Part shown: piece by piece, positions 45,282-57,322 of the stretch
Numbering within the stretch: the stretch's first letter is position 1
Layout of the letters: every line of letters begins with the position of its first letter
NCBI RefSeq assembly: GCF_045679555.1
Contig: NC_092093.1
Coordinates: forward strand, 68,400,240-68,464,239
DNA: 64,000 nt
Direction: 5' to 3'
Source: Salvelinus alpinus
Taxonomy: Eukaryota > Chordata > Actinopteri > Salmoniformes > Salmonidae
Program-made: the position numbers and the translations under genes
The notes under the pieces: generated by a model
What the model saw: only the letters and a program-made list of their open reading frames with translations
What the model was told of the DNA's origin: nothing
Databases searched by the model: none

Positions 45282-46334
45282 CTCCCATGCAGGGAAAGCT
45301 AGACTAGAGTCCCATGCAGGGAAAGCTAGACTAGAGTCCCATGCAGGGAAAGCTAGACTAGAGTCCCATAAAGGGAAAGATAAACTAGAGTCCCATGCAG
45401 GAAAAGATAGACTAGAGTCCCATGCAGGGAAAGCTAGACTAGAGTCCCATGCAGGGAAAGATAAACTAGAGTCCCATGCAGGGAAAGATAGACTAGAGTC
45501 CCATGCAGGGAAAGCTAGACTAGAGTCCCATGCAGGGAAAGCTAGACTAGAGTCCCATGCAGGGAAAGATAAACTAGAGTCCCATGCAGGGAAAGATAAA
45601 CTAGAGTCCCATGCAGGGAAAGCTAGACTAGAGTCCCATGCAGGGGAAGATAAACTAGAGTCCCATGCAGGGAAAGCTAGACTAGAGTCACATATAGGGA
45701 AAGATAGACTAGAGTCCCATGCAGGGAAAGATAGACTAGAGTCCCATGCAGGGAAAGATATACTAGAGTCCCATGCAGGGAAAGCTAGACTAGAGTCCCA
45801 TGCAGGGAAAGCTAGACTAGAGTCCCATGCAGGGGAAGATAAACTAGAGTCCCATGCAGGGAAAGCTAGACTAGAGTCCAATGCAGGGAAAGATAAACTA
45901 GAGTCCCATGCAGGGAAAGCTAGACTAGAGTCCCATGCAGGGAAAGATAAACTAGAGTCCCATGCAGGGAAAGCTAGACTAGAGTCCAATGCAGGGAAAG
46001 ATAAACTAGAGTCCCATGCAGGGAAAGATAAACTAGAGTCCCATGCAGGGAAAGATAAACTAGAGTCCCATGCAGGGAAAGATAAACTAGAGTCCCATAC
46101 AGGGAAAGCTAGACTAGAGTCCCATGCAGGGAAAACTAGACTAGAGTCCCATGCAGGGAAAGATAAACTAGAGTCCCATGCAGGGAAAGCTAGACTAGAG
46201 TCCAATGCAGGGAAAGCTAGACTAGAGTCCCATGCAGGGAAAGATAGACTAGAGTCCCATGCAGGGAAAGCTAGACTAGAGTCCCATGCAGGGAAAGATA
46301 GACTAGAGTCCCATGCAGCGAAAGCTAGATTAAA
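45282..46334. repeat. 27-bp minisatellite, about 39 copies
   Basis: Tandem copies of gagtcccatgcagggaaagc plus tagacta, with three frequent subtypes at the centre: gctagacta, gataaacta and gatagacta. The phase is constant, so a 380-codon frame (Ser-His-Ala-Gly-Lys-Ala-Arg-Leu-Glu repeats) is open on the plus strand from 45196 and a 329-codon frame on the minus strand. Codon use simply follows the repeat; no splice or regulatory context supports a gene. Confidence 0.97.
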
Positions 46335-46561
46335 ATAGCTTGCTGGACATCATTTATTTTATTTTATTTGTTATACCAATCGACTGTTCGAAGGGACTCA
46401 AGCTAATTTTTTGCTTCTTGTTAAATACAGCAGCTAATAGAACTAGAACGGGTAGTTTGAAAGAAGAGGAAACGTGCGATGGTGGTAGGCTATGGCAGTT
46501 ATTTATTCAGACCCATAACCATGCAATCTTCTTGAAGAGAAGTGTAAGCCTTCTGCACCTA

Positions 46562-47382
46562 CAGTGGCAAGAAAAGGTATGTGAACCCTTTGGAATTACC
46601 TGGATTTCTGCATATATTAGTCATACAATTTGATCTGATCTTCATCTAAGTCACAACAATAGACAAACACAGTGTGGTGAAACTAATAACACACAAATTA
46701 ATATATTTTTCTTGTCTATATTGAACACATCATTTAAACATTCACAGTGTAGGTTGGAAAAAGTATGTGAACCACTAGACTAATGACTTCTCCAAAAGCT
46801 AATTGGAGTCAGGCGTCAGGTAACCTGGAGTCCAATCAATGAGACAAGATTGGAGATGTTGGTTAGAGTTGCCCTGCCCTATAAAAAACACTCACAAAAT
46901 TTGAGTTTGCTTTTCACAAGAAGCATTGCCTGATGTAAACCATGTCAAGAATAAAAGAGATCTCAGAAGACCTAAGATTAAGAATTGCTGACTTGCATAA
47001 CGCTGGAAAGGGTTACAAAAGTATCTCTAAAAGCCTTGATGTTCATCAGTCCACAGTAAGACAAATTGTCTATAATGGAGAAAGTTCAGCACTGTTGCTA
47101 CTCTCCCTAGGAGTGGCCGTCCTGCAAAGATGACTGCAAGAGCACAGTGCAGAATGTTAAATGAGGTTAAGAAGAATCCTAGAGTGTCAGCTAAAGACTA
47201 CAGAAATCTCTGGAACATGCTAACATCTCTGTTGATGAGTCTACGATACGTAAAACACTAAACAAGAATGGTGTTCAAGGGAGGACGCCACGGAAGAAGA
47301 CACTGCTGTCCAAAAAAAACATTGCTGCACGTCTGAAGTTCGCAAAAGAGCACCTGGATGTCCACAGCACTTCTGACAAAAT
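46562..47382 (+). mobile_element. Tc1 element, left half (cagtggcaag family)
   Basis: Left terminus cagtggcaagaaaaggtatg next to TA, inner repeat aaaaagtatgtgaaccacta near 46758, then the transposase 5' half. It stops at about 47382, where it is joined to a fragment of another family. Confidence 0.88.
46942..47382 (+). pseudogene. Tc1 transposase N-terminal fragment
   Basis: ATG at 46942 (MSRIKEISEDLRLRIADLHN) begins a helix-turn-helix (GKGYKSISKSLDVHQSTVRQIV). A frameshift near 47075 follows; the homologous frame continues (SGRPAKMTARAQCRMLNEVKKN, and later RTPRKKTLLSKKNIAARLKF), then ends at the junction. No catalytic triad remains. Confidence 0.82.
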
Positions 47383-47631
47383 ATTGTTCAGACTGTTGGA
47401 AAAGCATTCCATGTGAAGCTGGTTGAGAGAATGCCAAGCGTGTGCAAAGCTGTCATCAAGGCAAAGGGTGGCTACTTTGAAGAATCTCAAATATCAAATG
47501 TATTTTTGACTTGTTTAACACTTTTTTTGCTACTACATGATTCCATGTGTGTTATTTCAGAGTTTTGATGTCTTCACTATCATTCTACAGTGTAGAAAAT
47601 AGTAAAATGAATGAAAAACCCTTGAATTAGT
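47383..47631 (+). mobile_element. Tc1 right-hand fragment (cagtaccagtc family)
   Basis: From gactgttggaaaagcattcc to atgaaaaacccttgaattag this matches 20953-21168 of the other Tc1 family. The extreme terminus (gactggtactg) is missing. It is fused to the element on its left. Confidence 0.85.
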
Positions 47632-50171
47632 TATTAGTTCTCAATCCTAATATTGAGCAAAATACACTCATTGGAGCACATACACTGAATTATCTTACAA
47701 AAGCACCCGCAAATAGGCTACCATTGCGGCAAGTGCTGCTGGCTGCTAGTAAGCTTTCTTGACATGGGCATTCATTTAGCAAAAATGTGTTGAGTTACCT
47801 TCCTAGCTAATAAGTTATGTTAGAGTGCCAAATGAATTCATTTTAAAACGTTGATTTCTCCTTTCCACTATCATTTGCCTGATGTTAAACAAGATGGGAA
47901 ATGTTAGTTTTTTTGCCTAGGAGGGGTTCCCTGGGCAAAAAAAGTATGAATACCCTCTTATAGTGTTCTCTCAAATATGAAGTATGTCTAGATTCTGAAA
48001 TACACATTTTCACATGCATTTATTCAACATTAAACATATTAATAACCTTCTACTGCAGTAGGCTAAATCAGGGTCACAGTTTTTATTGATTGTCTTAAAC
48101 AAATAAAATTTCAAACAAAAGTATACACCTCACACACATGGTTATGTGCTGAAAAAAAGACACCTGTACAATGTCAGATATAGAGTTGAATTGTATTCAC
48201 CGTTTGATATAGAAACACTGGATTTTCGTCTGTTTAAAAAACAAACAATGTTGACTAATTCATAATTAATCATTTTAATAATTAATTTTAATAACATTCC
48301 GCTCATGAGGCCACTGGAGGGCGATTTGGTCATTTGGCTGCAGGAAATGGGTACTACTATTCATATCTCAAACTACCCTTTTTGATTTAGCTTATTTTTT
48401 GACATATTGTTTCTGACAATAATCAATATACTCTTCAAACACATGACATTTCCATAGTGGGCTCTCTGATACTTTTAATAATCTGACCCATTTTTTACAT
48501 TGAAATTGACATTATAGGTCATCAACTAATCCCAGCCCTCCTTTAGGATTGCACATTCAGCATGTCACCAGCAGAGGGAGTTCCCTTTGAATCCATTTTC
48601 TCATTCACTGTGTTGATGGTGCTCATAAAATGTATCAAACCTTCATAATTAGCAGAAATTCCACTCTGGAAATGTGATGTACTTGTAGAGTATATTGTTC
48701 CAAATAACACGTCTTAAAATGAACAAAATCAAAAAGGGTACTTTCGAGATATTAATACGAATATGTTGTTATGTTAAATAAATTCATGTGATTTTTTTTC
48801 TTCTCAGAAACAAGACATAATCCATGGCACATGTTGTCTGTATCGTGTAGGGTTCACAGATCATAGGGTCTTAAAGGATGCATATACAGGTCTAAAAAGG
48901 GCCTAAAATGGCCACTTTCATCATGATTTTCCCAAAATGGTTTGTGATACAAATGTAAAAAGCATTTCAAACATCCTTCCTCCCAATGAAGTTTATATTT
49001 GAGAATTGACAGAACAATTTGAGATAGCAAAAATATTTTCCGCTCCCGCTGGCGTGGAATTACCCTATTACAGAAAACATATGCTCTACAATATGTCAAG
49101 GGCATTCACTAATGAATCTTGCAGTGATGTCTAAAGCCATAGAAAAGGTTGCTAGTCAATATTTAATGCATTGCACATTGCATTAATGTACAGCAACTCC
49201 CGGAGAGAGATCAAGTATGCATATATGATGAACATTAATGTCAAAAACATGTTTTGTCCTAACAGTAGGACATGATAGCCTATTCTGTATATTATATTAT
49301 ATTCTATTGTGTATATTACCATACAGTATGTCCCAATCTGAGTCCTATCAAATCCCTTAGAAACAGAAACTGTATTACACTTATTAATTGACTTGCAATT
49401 GAATTAGTTTGAGTACAGCTACAATAGGTTTTGTTCTTGGAGGTATTATGTTTCACTCTGGAGCTCTCATTCACTGACCCTGATTATCTTTCTGTGGATC
49501 TTTCTGTATTATTATTCTCTCTCTCTGCTGCAGATTCCTTGGCTATGCAAAAGCAATCTGTACATCCAGACTGAGCCATCTAAGGAACACATTGCCCCCG
49601 TGCCCCCTCTCACGTGGAGGTTTAAGAGAATGGAATGATGGTGGAGAATCCCACTAACTTGACTTTCTCTTTGATGAGCAGCTCTAACCCCTCCTCCATC
49701 TAGCCCCTCCTCCATCTAGCCCCGCCTCCATCTAGCCCCGCCTCCATCCTGATCCTCATCTTCATTGCTTTGATGGAAGAACCTTGATTTTCCTGATTAA
49801 TAGTTTAAAGAAGTAAAAGCTCTTTTTTAGTCAGAGTGATGCCTTTGTACTTTACCTACTACTGTGTGTGTTGAGAAGATTGTGTGTGTGCTATGTGTTG
49901 CCTAATTGGAGCAGGGTCCTGGGCTTGCAGTCAGAGAATGTATAATGAGTATAGCACAATAGCTTGGATTCCTCCACGCTTCCATTCACTAGCAGGAACT
50001 GGTGTCATTTAGGCTTCTGAACTACTATTACCTCATGGTGTGAAATGACTAGTAATGATTAGAAGTCTGTGTCAGTAGCACCATTAGGAAACTGTACATT
50101 TACAGAATAGATCGAACTGTAAGATCCCGCAAAAGAACACTGGAATATTTAAAAAAACACACAAAAACAAT
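47632..50171. other. Intergenic DNA, no gene recognised
   Basis: About 2.5 kb, mostly AT-rich. Only a short tandem run was seen: four imperfect copies of ccctcctccatctag near 49688-49746. No exon with coding support on either strand. Confidence 0.45.
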
Positions 50172-50372
50172 AGTCAGTACACCAAACATTAGGAACACTG
50201 AACACCTTCCTAATATTGAGCTGCAATTTGTCAGGGGGGCATGGACTCTACAAGGTGTTGAAAGCATTCCACAGTGATACTGGCCCATGTTGACTCCAAT
50301 ATTTCCAACAGTTGTGTCTAGTTGGCTGGATGTCCTTCGGGTGGTGGACCATTCTTGATACAGACGGAAAAC
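50172..50372. mobile_element. Partial copy of the aacattaggaacacc MITE
   Basis: Shares caaacattaggaacac, accttcctaatattgagctg, ggcatggactctacaaggtg and ggtggaccattcttgatac with the left part of the element at 55200-55701. It has one end only. Confidence 0.8.
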
Positions 50373-50514
50373 TGTAATACGAAATGCTCTGAGACCAGGT
50401 TGCCTGGAAATGTGTACTATATGAGAGGCCTCTCCTCTCCTACCTGGCAGGCATTAGCTACTACAGGGCCCAATTGGCTCAATCATCCCCCCTCCTCTCC
50501 CCTGTAACTATTCC

Positions 50515-50583
50515 CCAGGTTGTTGCTGTAAATGAGAATGTGTTCTTACCTGGTAAAATAAGGGTTAAATAAAATAAATAAAT
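50515..50583 (+). mobile_element. LINE/SINE 3' tail
   Basis: The phrase gttgctgtaaatgagaatgt, then acctggtaaaataagggtta and an aaataaata tail is the type of 3' end shared by the LINE copies at 26.5 and 36.4 kb. It is strongly 5'-truncated. Confidence 0.65.
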
Positions 50584-50864
50584 ACAAAGATTATATCATC
50601 TACTTTTCCCTGTCTGCATTCCTCTCACTCCTACAGGTCAGAGCAATGACCAATCAATCATCAACCTCAACATTAGGAAATAATTAGGTGTTTGTAACCG
50701 GATTTATATGATCAACAGCCACTTTGAGGAGTGAAGTAGGAGAGTTTAGTAGAAGTATATTTAGGATAGTTCTGTTTATCTGTTTGTCTCTTTCTCCTCA
50801 CACCTTGGGGCAGTCTGTGTTCACCTTGTACCAAACTCTCTGTCCATGGGCAAATACAGATGAA
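50584..50864. other. No feature recognised
   Basis: Short unique-looking stretch before the 28-bp minisatellite. Confidence 0.4.
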
Positions 50865-51388
50865 CATTTACTTTACCATAGAATACCTCTAACAGGTACT
50901 TTACCATAGAATACCTCTAACAGGTACTTTACCATAGAATACCTCTAACAGGCACTTTATCATAGAATACCGCTAACATATACTTTACCATAGAATACCT
51001 CTAACAGGCACTTTATCATAGAATACCTCTGACAGATACTTTATCATAGAATACCTCTAACAGGCACTTTATCATATAATACCTCTGACAGATACTTTAT
51101 CATAGAATACCTCTGACAGATACTTTATCATAGAATACCTCTAACCTCTAACAGACACTTTATCATAGAATACCTCTAACCTCTAACAGACACTTTATCA
51201 TAGCATACCTCTAACATACACTTTATCATAGCATACCTCTAACATACACTTTATCATAGCATACCTCTAACAGACACTTTATCATAGCATACCTCTAACA
51301 GACACTTTATCATAGCATACCTCTAACAAATACTTTATCATAGCATACCTCTAACAGGTACTTTACCATAGCATACCTCTAACAGAAG
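50865..51388. repeat. 28-bp minisatellite, about 18 copies
   Basis: Tandem copies of tactttaccatagaatacct plus ctaacagg. Variation: ttatcata for ttaccata, gaca for aaca, gcatacc for gaatacc; some units carry an extra ctaacctctaac, others lack 4 bp (ctaacatac). The middle copies cluster by variant, as expected for local duplication. Confidence 0.95.
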
Positions 51389-52391
51389 CTATTGATTTAG
51401 TACTAAACTTTTCACGTCTGATGTTTTATGCTCAGGATAGAAGTTGCCTGTAGGTACAGATATAGGATCAGCTTTTCCTCACCCCAATCCTTACCTAAGC
51501 CAGTATAGGGGAAACACAAAACTGACCTTAAATCAGTGTCTGGGGGCAACTTCATCCTACTCCTCTGATAGGCTGAGCCAGGGAAGGAGTAGTGAGGAGA
51601 ACTGATGAACTACAGCAAGGAATTATGGGGGATTAGACCGTGGTGTGTTTTCAGATGAGCCTGAGGTGAGGCGTGTGTGTGTGCCCTCCTCCTACTGATG
51701 TCTAATACACAGTAAATGAGCAGTAATCTGGGCCCATCCCTCCAGATGTCGGAGTGAATTTCCTGTGGCTTAGGGCCGACGGGGAGAACTTTGAAAGTTT
51801 TGATAACTCCTGCAAATGTGATTGAAACCGTGCGCGTGGAGGAATGTGGCATGTAGGAGTTTTTATTAAATAGATGTCTGGTTGGCTTCATTATAATTAC
51901 GGTCATGGTGGGTAACAGAGGAAAGATGAACTACTGTTTTGGGAAAGACATGTTTTCCAACTACAGACAAAAAAGTGGGCTTAAAATACGGAATTGCATT
52001 TATTTTGATTATCAGAACAGAACAGAGACGATTGAGATACTGTATATATTTTGGACTAGGCATATACTATATATTATCCTGGTCATAAGGGGAATGTTTT
52101 AATGACGTGTATAGCCAACACATACTGTTCACACAGCGGTAGTGGTACGCAAGTGACAGAGTGAGCTGGAAAAGCCTAACCTGTTATGCTGATAAATAAT
52201 CACAATATAGTTGTGCATTTCAGCATCTCGGAATCTTCGGCTCCATGGGAAAATTATTTTCTGGTTTCCATGGAGACTGAGGCTGTGAAGGTTCTGCTGT
52301 ATGTGAGTCTGAACTCCTCTCTCTTGGAGATCACTGAACCACATATGTCTGGCAGTATTAACCTGCCCAACACAAGGTACTGTGTGTGCAA
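51389..52391. other. Intergenic DNA, no gene recognised
   Basis: Non-repetitive. The part 51680-51900 is unusually free of repeats and could be conserved, but no direct evidence is visible. Confidence 0.4.
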
Positions 52392-52392
52392 C

Positions 52393-52569
<177 letters not shown>

Positions 52570-52604
52570 CAGTACAGACACACATATAACCTACATGTAC
52601 AAAT

Positions 52605-52850
52605 TACCTCAACTAACCTGTACCTCCGCACATTGCCTCGGTACCGGTACCCCCTATATATATCCTCGTTATTGTTATTTTATTTATTTTTCTCTTTTTT
52701 TAACTTTAGTTAATTTGGTAAATATTTTCTTAACTCTTTATTGAACTGCACTGCTGGTTAAGGGCTTGTAAGTAAGCATTTCACTTTAAGGTCTACGCAT
52801 GCTGCATTCGGCACATGTGACAAATAAAGTTTGATTTGATTTGAATTTAC
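52605..52850 (+). mobile_element. LINE 3' end
   Basis: 5'-truncated LINE tail: ctgtacctccgcacattgcc, later ctgcactgctggttaagggc, acatgtgacaaataaagttt and a ttgatttgatttga terminus. No coding part is retained. It directly follows the (AC)n run. Confidence 0.75.
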
Positions 52851-53310
52851 ACGTAATGTAAACACTCAATGCCAGGTCAAAAAAGAATTTATTTACATAT
52901 TGTCATGTTTCTATTATGACGTGATGATGTAATAGAAAAACCTGCTCCCTAACCTAACCCCAGATTTTGGATAATATATACCCATCCCTTGTCCTATACA
53001 ACCACTAGTGGTATTATAAAATACCTGACCCTCTATCAGTGGTTGGATGCAGTTTCTTCCTTCTCCTATACATCATGCCAAGATTCTATGAAAATGTAAT
53101 TGTAGGTCAACTCAAAAGCCTCTTTTCTTCCTACAGAACACAAACAGATCAAGATGTTTTCGCTATGTATGTCTTACGTAAAAGAATGAGCATGTGTGTG
53201 TGCGTGTGACTAACTGTTAAGTACTAAGTTCTCCAGTGAATTGTGACTTTCAATGCCAAGCTGCAGGAGTCCACAGCCCCATCCACTAAGTTTAAAGAAT
53301 TCACATTATG
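52851..53310. other. No feature recognised
   Basis: AT-rich unique-looking sequence. Confidence 0.4.
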
Positions 53311-53377
53311 TATCCCTCCCTCCCTCCCTCCCTCCCTCCCTCCCTCCCTCCCTCCCTCCCTCCCTCCCTCCCTCCCT
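53311..53377. repeat. (TCCC)n microsatellite
   Basis: About 16 uninterrupted copies of tccc. Confidence 0.98.
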
Positions 53378-53856
53378 GTCTCTCTCTATCTGTCCATGTG
53401 TTTGGCTTATTTCAGGCCCTTCAAAGTCAAATTAAAAAGGTATGCCAGAGCCAGAGTGTATCTGCAATTCAGAACACATTTTTCTATCAGACAGGAGATG
53501 TATTGCCATGTAAGTGTTGTCAGATGCTGGCCAAATTCCGTGCAGTTTTCATATCCGGCCCGAGACTCTGAGTCTCTCACAGGGATGCCTGGTACCATGA
53601 CCCGCACATCATCAATACAACTGTATCTGACCGTAAAGACACAATCTGTAAGATTTCCTGCTGTTCCATGGTCATTTAGATTAATGATAAACAGCCTACA
53701 CAGCCTATATTTATGGATTCTTGAAGTTTATCTCTCAGAAATGCCTTTAAGAGCTTAGTTTTACCATAACACAAAACCCTAGGTTTTCTTGCCATCTATG
53801 TTTTTGTTATCATTTGACAAACAATATATAGCTTCAAAATATGTTTCAAATATGTT
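53378..53856. other. No feature recognised
   Basis: Unique-looking sequence between two tandem repeats; no exon seen. Confidence 0.4.
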
Positions 53857-54143
53857 GATACCTTGGACTGGCAGTCCTTATAGCTCAATGTTGACATCTT
53901 GGACTGGCAGTCCTTATAGCTCAGTGTTGACATCTTGGACTGGCAGTCCTTATAGCTCAGTGTTGACATCTTGGACTGGCAGTCCTTATAGCTCAGTGTT
54001 GACATCTTGGACTGGCAGTCCTTATAGCTCAGTGTTGACATCTTGGACTGGCAGTCCTTATAGCTCAGTGTTGACATCTTGGACTGGCAGTCCTTATAGC
54101 TCAGTGTTGACATCTTGGACTGGCAGTCCTTATAGCTCAGTGT
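53857..54143. repeat. 36-bp minisatellite, 8 copies, hairpin in each unit
   Basis: Eight near-identical copies of gttgacatcttggactggca plus gtccttatagctcagt. Each contains GGACT-ggc-AGTCC, a perfect 5-bp inverted repeat with a 3-nt loop. The first copy (gataccttgg) and second (caatgttg) are the most diverged, the rest are almost identical, which suggests recent expansion. Confidence 0.97.
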
Positions 54144-54477
54144 ATGAATTTATGTGTGCCTGGTTACATTTCCCGAGGATGTAGCTTTTTCTGTTACAAA
54201 CCAAGTGGCGGAACTACTGTTGAAACACAGATTTCGGATTGTGGCTTTACATTAAATGCACAAAAATATATTATATTGAAACATCAATTTGGTCCCTTAA
54301 TAAATATTTCTGCCCTAATATTAATGCAATATGCCAGTCATAAATAATTTAGAAATACACATTTTTGGGGGGGAGTCATCAATATACTGTATGGACCCTT
54401 TTAGGATAAGTTTTATTCATTTATTTATACATGCATTTATTCATGGATTCACTCATTCACATGCGCAGTCAGTGGCT

Positions 54478-54479
<2 letters not shown>
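54144..54479. other. No feature recognised
   Basis: AT-rich unique-looking sequence. Confidence 0.4.

Positions 54480-54518
<39 letters not shown>
54480..54518. repeat. (GT)n microsatellite
   Basis: Uninterrupted GT run of about 38 bp. Confidence 0.97.
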
Positions 54519-54519
<1 letters not shown>

Positions 54520-55199
54520 ACCCGCGGCAGTGCCCACCACTCTGCTCCAGTGTTATTCCCTGGGGGCCTCTCATCTTTTACTGAGCTCTGACAGAGAATG
54601 GAAGCTGGGAGTAGCGAGCGCTGCATTAAAAACCCTTTACCTACCAACTGATTTATCACCACACACACACACACGCCCCATCCTGTCCCACCGCCCCATG
54701 CCATCTCCCCGCTCTGCAACGCACCTTCACACTCCATCAAAAACACTCTCTCTCACACACACCGCACATACTCGTCATAAGATGGCGGCCTCCGAGCAGG
54801 CGAGTGATGCGCTGCGGTGGTGATTTTCCATTTGAATGGTTATTCTCTCCTTCTCCTCTGGTTGGTGATTCTAGGTGCGGGCCTGGCCACAGGAAGACAG
54901 AGTGATGTAAATTACGGAGCGCCACTTCCTGTTGATGTCACCTGCAAGTGGTGCATTTAAATGTGACAGTCAGGCGGTGGGTTAGGGTGGGGGGTTGTCA
55001 GACTGTTGGGAACAGAAGAGGGTGAGGTTGGAGGGGACGGTTCTACTGTGTCACTGCAGGTCGAGTGGACTCCATCAGACAGACAGACACGACACCCTCT
55101 AGAGCACACACACGTATGCACACACAAAAATACACACACACACATGAACATAGATACACACACATACATACACGCACATTCGTGCAGACCTACATTATA
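54519..55199. other. Intergenic DNA with a YY1-like motif and (CA)n runs
   Basis: Contains aagatggcggcctccgag at 54779-54796, matching the YY1 core, in GC-rich DNA on a non-repetitive block (54770-54960). A CA-rich stretch lies at 55108-55180. No transcript start or ORF could be tied to the motif. Confidence 0.35.
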
Positions 55200-55701
55200 C
55201 ACTGAGTTTAAAAACATTAGGAACACCTTCCTAATATTGAGTTGCACCCCCTTTTGCCCTCAGAACAGCATCAATTCGTTGGGGCATGGACTCTGCAAGG
55301 CGTCAAAAGCGTTCCACAGGGATGCTGGCCCATGATGACTCATGGGCCAGCATCAGTTGTGTGAAGTTGACTGGATGTCCTTTGAGTGGTGGACCATTCT
55401 TGACACACAGGGAACTGTGGAGCGTGAAAAACCATAGCAGCGATGCAGATTCTTGACACAAGCCGATGTGCCTAGCACCTACTACCATACCCTGATCAAA
55501 AGCACTTAAATCACACTCAATAGCTCACAAACCATGTCTCAATTATCTCAAGGCTTAACAATCCTTCTTTAACCTCTACACTGGTTGACGTGGTATTTAC
55601 TGTAACAGATGACATTAATAAGGAATCTTAGCTTTCACCTTGTCAGTCTGTCATGGAAGAGCAGGTGTTCCTAATGTTCCTAATGTTTTGTACACTCAGT
55701 G
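55200..55701. mobile_element. Non-autonomous DNA transposon (MITE-like) with TA duplication
   Basis: Left end cactgagtttaaaaacatta, right end complement cactgagtgtacaaaacatt, flanked by TA on both sides. About 500 bp, no coding capacity. A partial copy is at 50172-50372. An internal perfect palindrome at 55321-55354 is absent from that copy. Superfamily is uncertain; TA duplication suggests a Tc1/mariner-like transposase in trans. Confidence 0.8.
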
Positions 55702-56097
55702 TACATACTGTACACAGATGAAGTCTGATGTTTACATACACTTAGGTTGAAATCATTAAAACTTTTCAACTACTCCACAAATGTCTTGTTAACAAACTAG
55801 AGTTTTGGCAAGTCGGTCAGGACATCTACTTTGTGCATGACACAAGTAATTTTTCCAACAATTGTTTACAGACAGATTATTACACTTATAATTCACTGTA
55901 TCACAATTCCAGCTGGTCAGAAGTTTACATACACTAAGTTGACTGTGCCTTTAAACAGCTTGGAAAATTCCAGAAAATTATGTCATGGCTTTAGTAAGCT
56001 TCTGATAGGCTAATTGACATCATTTGAGTCAATTGGAGGTGTACCTGTGGATGTATTTCAAGGCCTACCTTCAAACTCAGTGCCTCTTTGCTTGACA

Positions 56098-57121
56098 TCA
56101 TTGGAAAATCAAAAGAAATCAGCCAAGACCTCAGAAAAAAAATTGTAGACCTCCACAAGTCTGGTTCATCCTTGGGAGCAATTTCCAAATGCCTGAAGGT
56201 ACCACGTTCATCTGTACAAACAATAGTACGCAAGTATAAACACCAAGGGACCATGCAGCCGTCATACTGCTCAAGAAGGAGACGTGTTCTGTCTGCTAGA
56301 GATGAACGTACTTTGGTGCGAAAAGTGCAAATCAATCCCAGAACAGCAGCAAAGGACCTTGTGAAGATGCTGGAGGAAACAGGTACAAAAGTATCTATAT
56401 CCACAGTAAAATGAGTCCTATATCAACATAATCTGAAAGGTCGCTCAGCAACGAAGAAGCCACTGCTCCAAAACCGCCATAAAAAGCCAGACTACGGTTT
56501 GCATCTGCACACGTGGACAAAGATTGTACTTTTTGGAGAAATGTCCTCTGGTCTGATGAAACAAAAATAGAACTGTTTGGCCATAATGACCATCGTTAAG
56601 TTTGGAGGAAAAGGGGGGAGGCTTGCAAGCCAAAGAACACCATCCCAACAGTGAAGCACGGGGGTGGCAGCATCATGTTGTGCAGGTGCTTTGCTGCAGG
56701 AGGGACTGGTGCACTTCACAAAATAGATGGAATCTTGAGGAAGGAAAATGATGTGGATATATTGAAGCAACATCTCAAGACATCAGTCAGGAAGTTAAAG
56801 CTTGGTCGCAAATGGGTCTTCCAAATGGACAATGACCCCAAGCATACTTCCAAAGTTGTGGCAAAATGGCTTAAGGACAACAAAGTCAAGGTATTGGAGT
56901 GGCCATCACAAAGCCCTGACCTCAATCCTATAGAAAATGTGTGGGCAGAACTGAAAAAGCGTGTGCGAGCAAGGAGGCCTACAAACCTGACTCAGTTACA
57001 CCAGCTCTGTCAGGAGGAATTGGCCAAAATTCACCCAACTTATTGTGGGATGCTTGTGGAAGGCTATCTGAAACGTTTGACCCAAGTTAAACAATTTAAA
57101 GGCAATGCTACCAAATACTAA
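56098..57121 (+). pseudogene. Sleeping Beauty-type transposase pseudogene
   Basis: The plus strand encodes [20 protein letters not shown] from about 56098, a paired-type HTH ([20 protein letters not shown]), a basic RRRR nuclear-localisation-like patch and VSISTVK, then a TGA at 56412-56414. In another frame, VLWSDETKIELFG (first Asp, about 56544-56585) follows; KHGGGSIMLCRCFAAG to FKGNATKY (56651-57121) includes the second Asp (MDNDPKHTS) and the final Glu (PDLNPIENVW). The stop, at least one frameshift and a TAA at 56598 disable it. The C-terminal half is well kept (156 open codons). Confidence 0.9.
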
Positions 57122-57322
57122 TTGAGTGTATGTAAACTTCTGACCCACTGGGAATGTGATGAAAGAAATAAAAGCTGAAGTAAATCATTCTCTCTACTAT
57201 TATTCTGACATTTCACATTCTTAAAATTAAGTGGTGATCCTAACTGACCTAAGACAGGAAATTGTTACTAGGATTAAATGTCAGGAATTGTGAAAAACTG
57301 AGTTTAAATGTATTTGGCTAAG

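Noticed and set aside
45196..46338. 380-codon repetitive protein (ESHAGKARL repeats)
   Set aside because: A 27-bp minisatellite with frames open on both strands; substitutions do not favour synonymous sites and there is no gene context.
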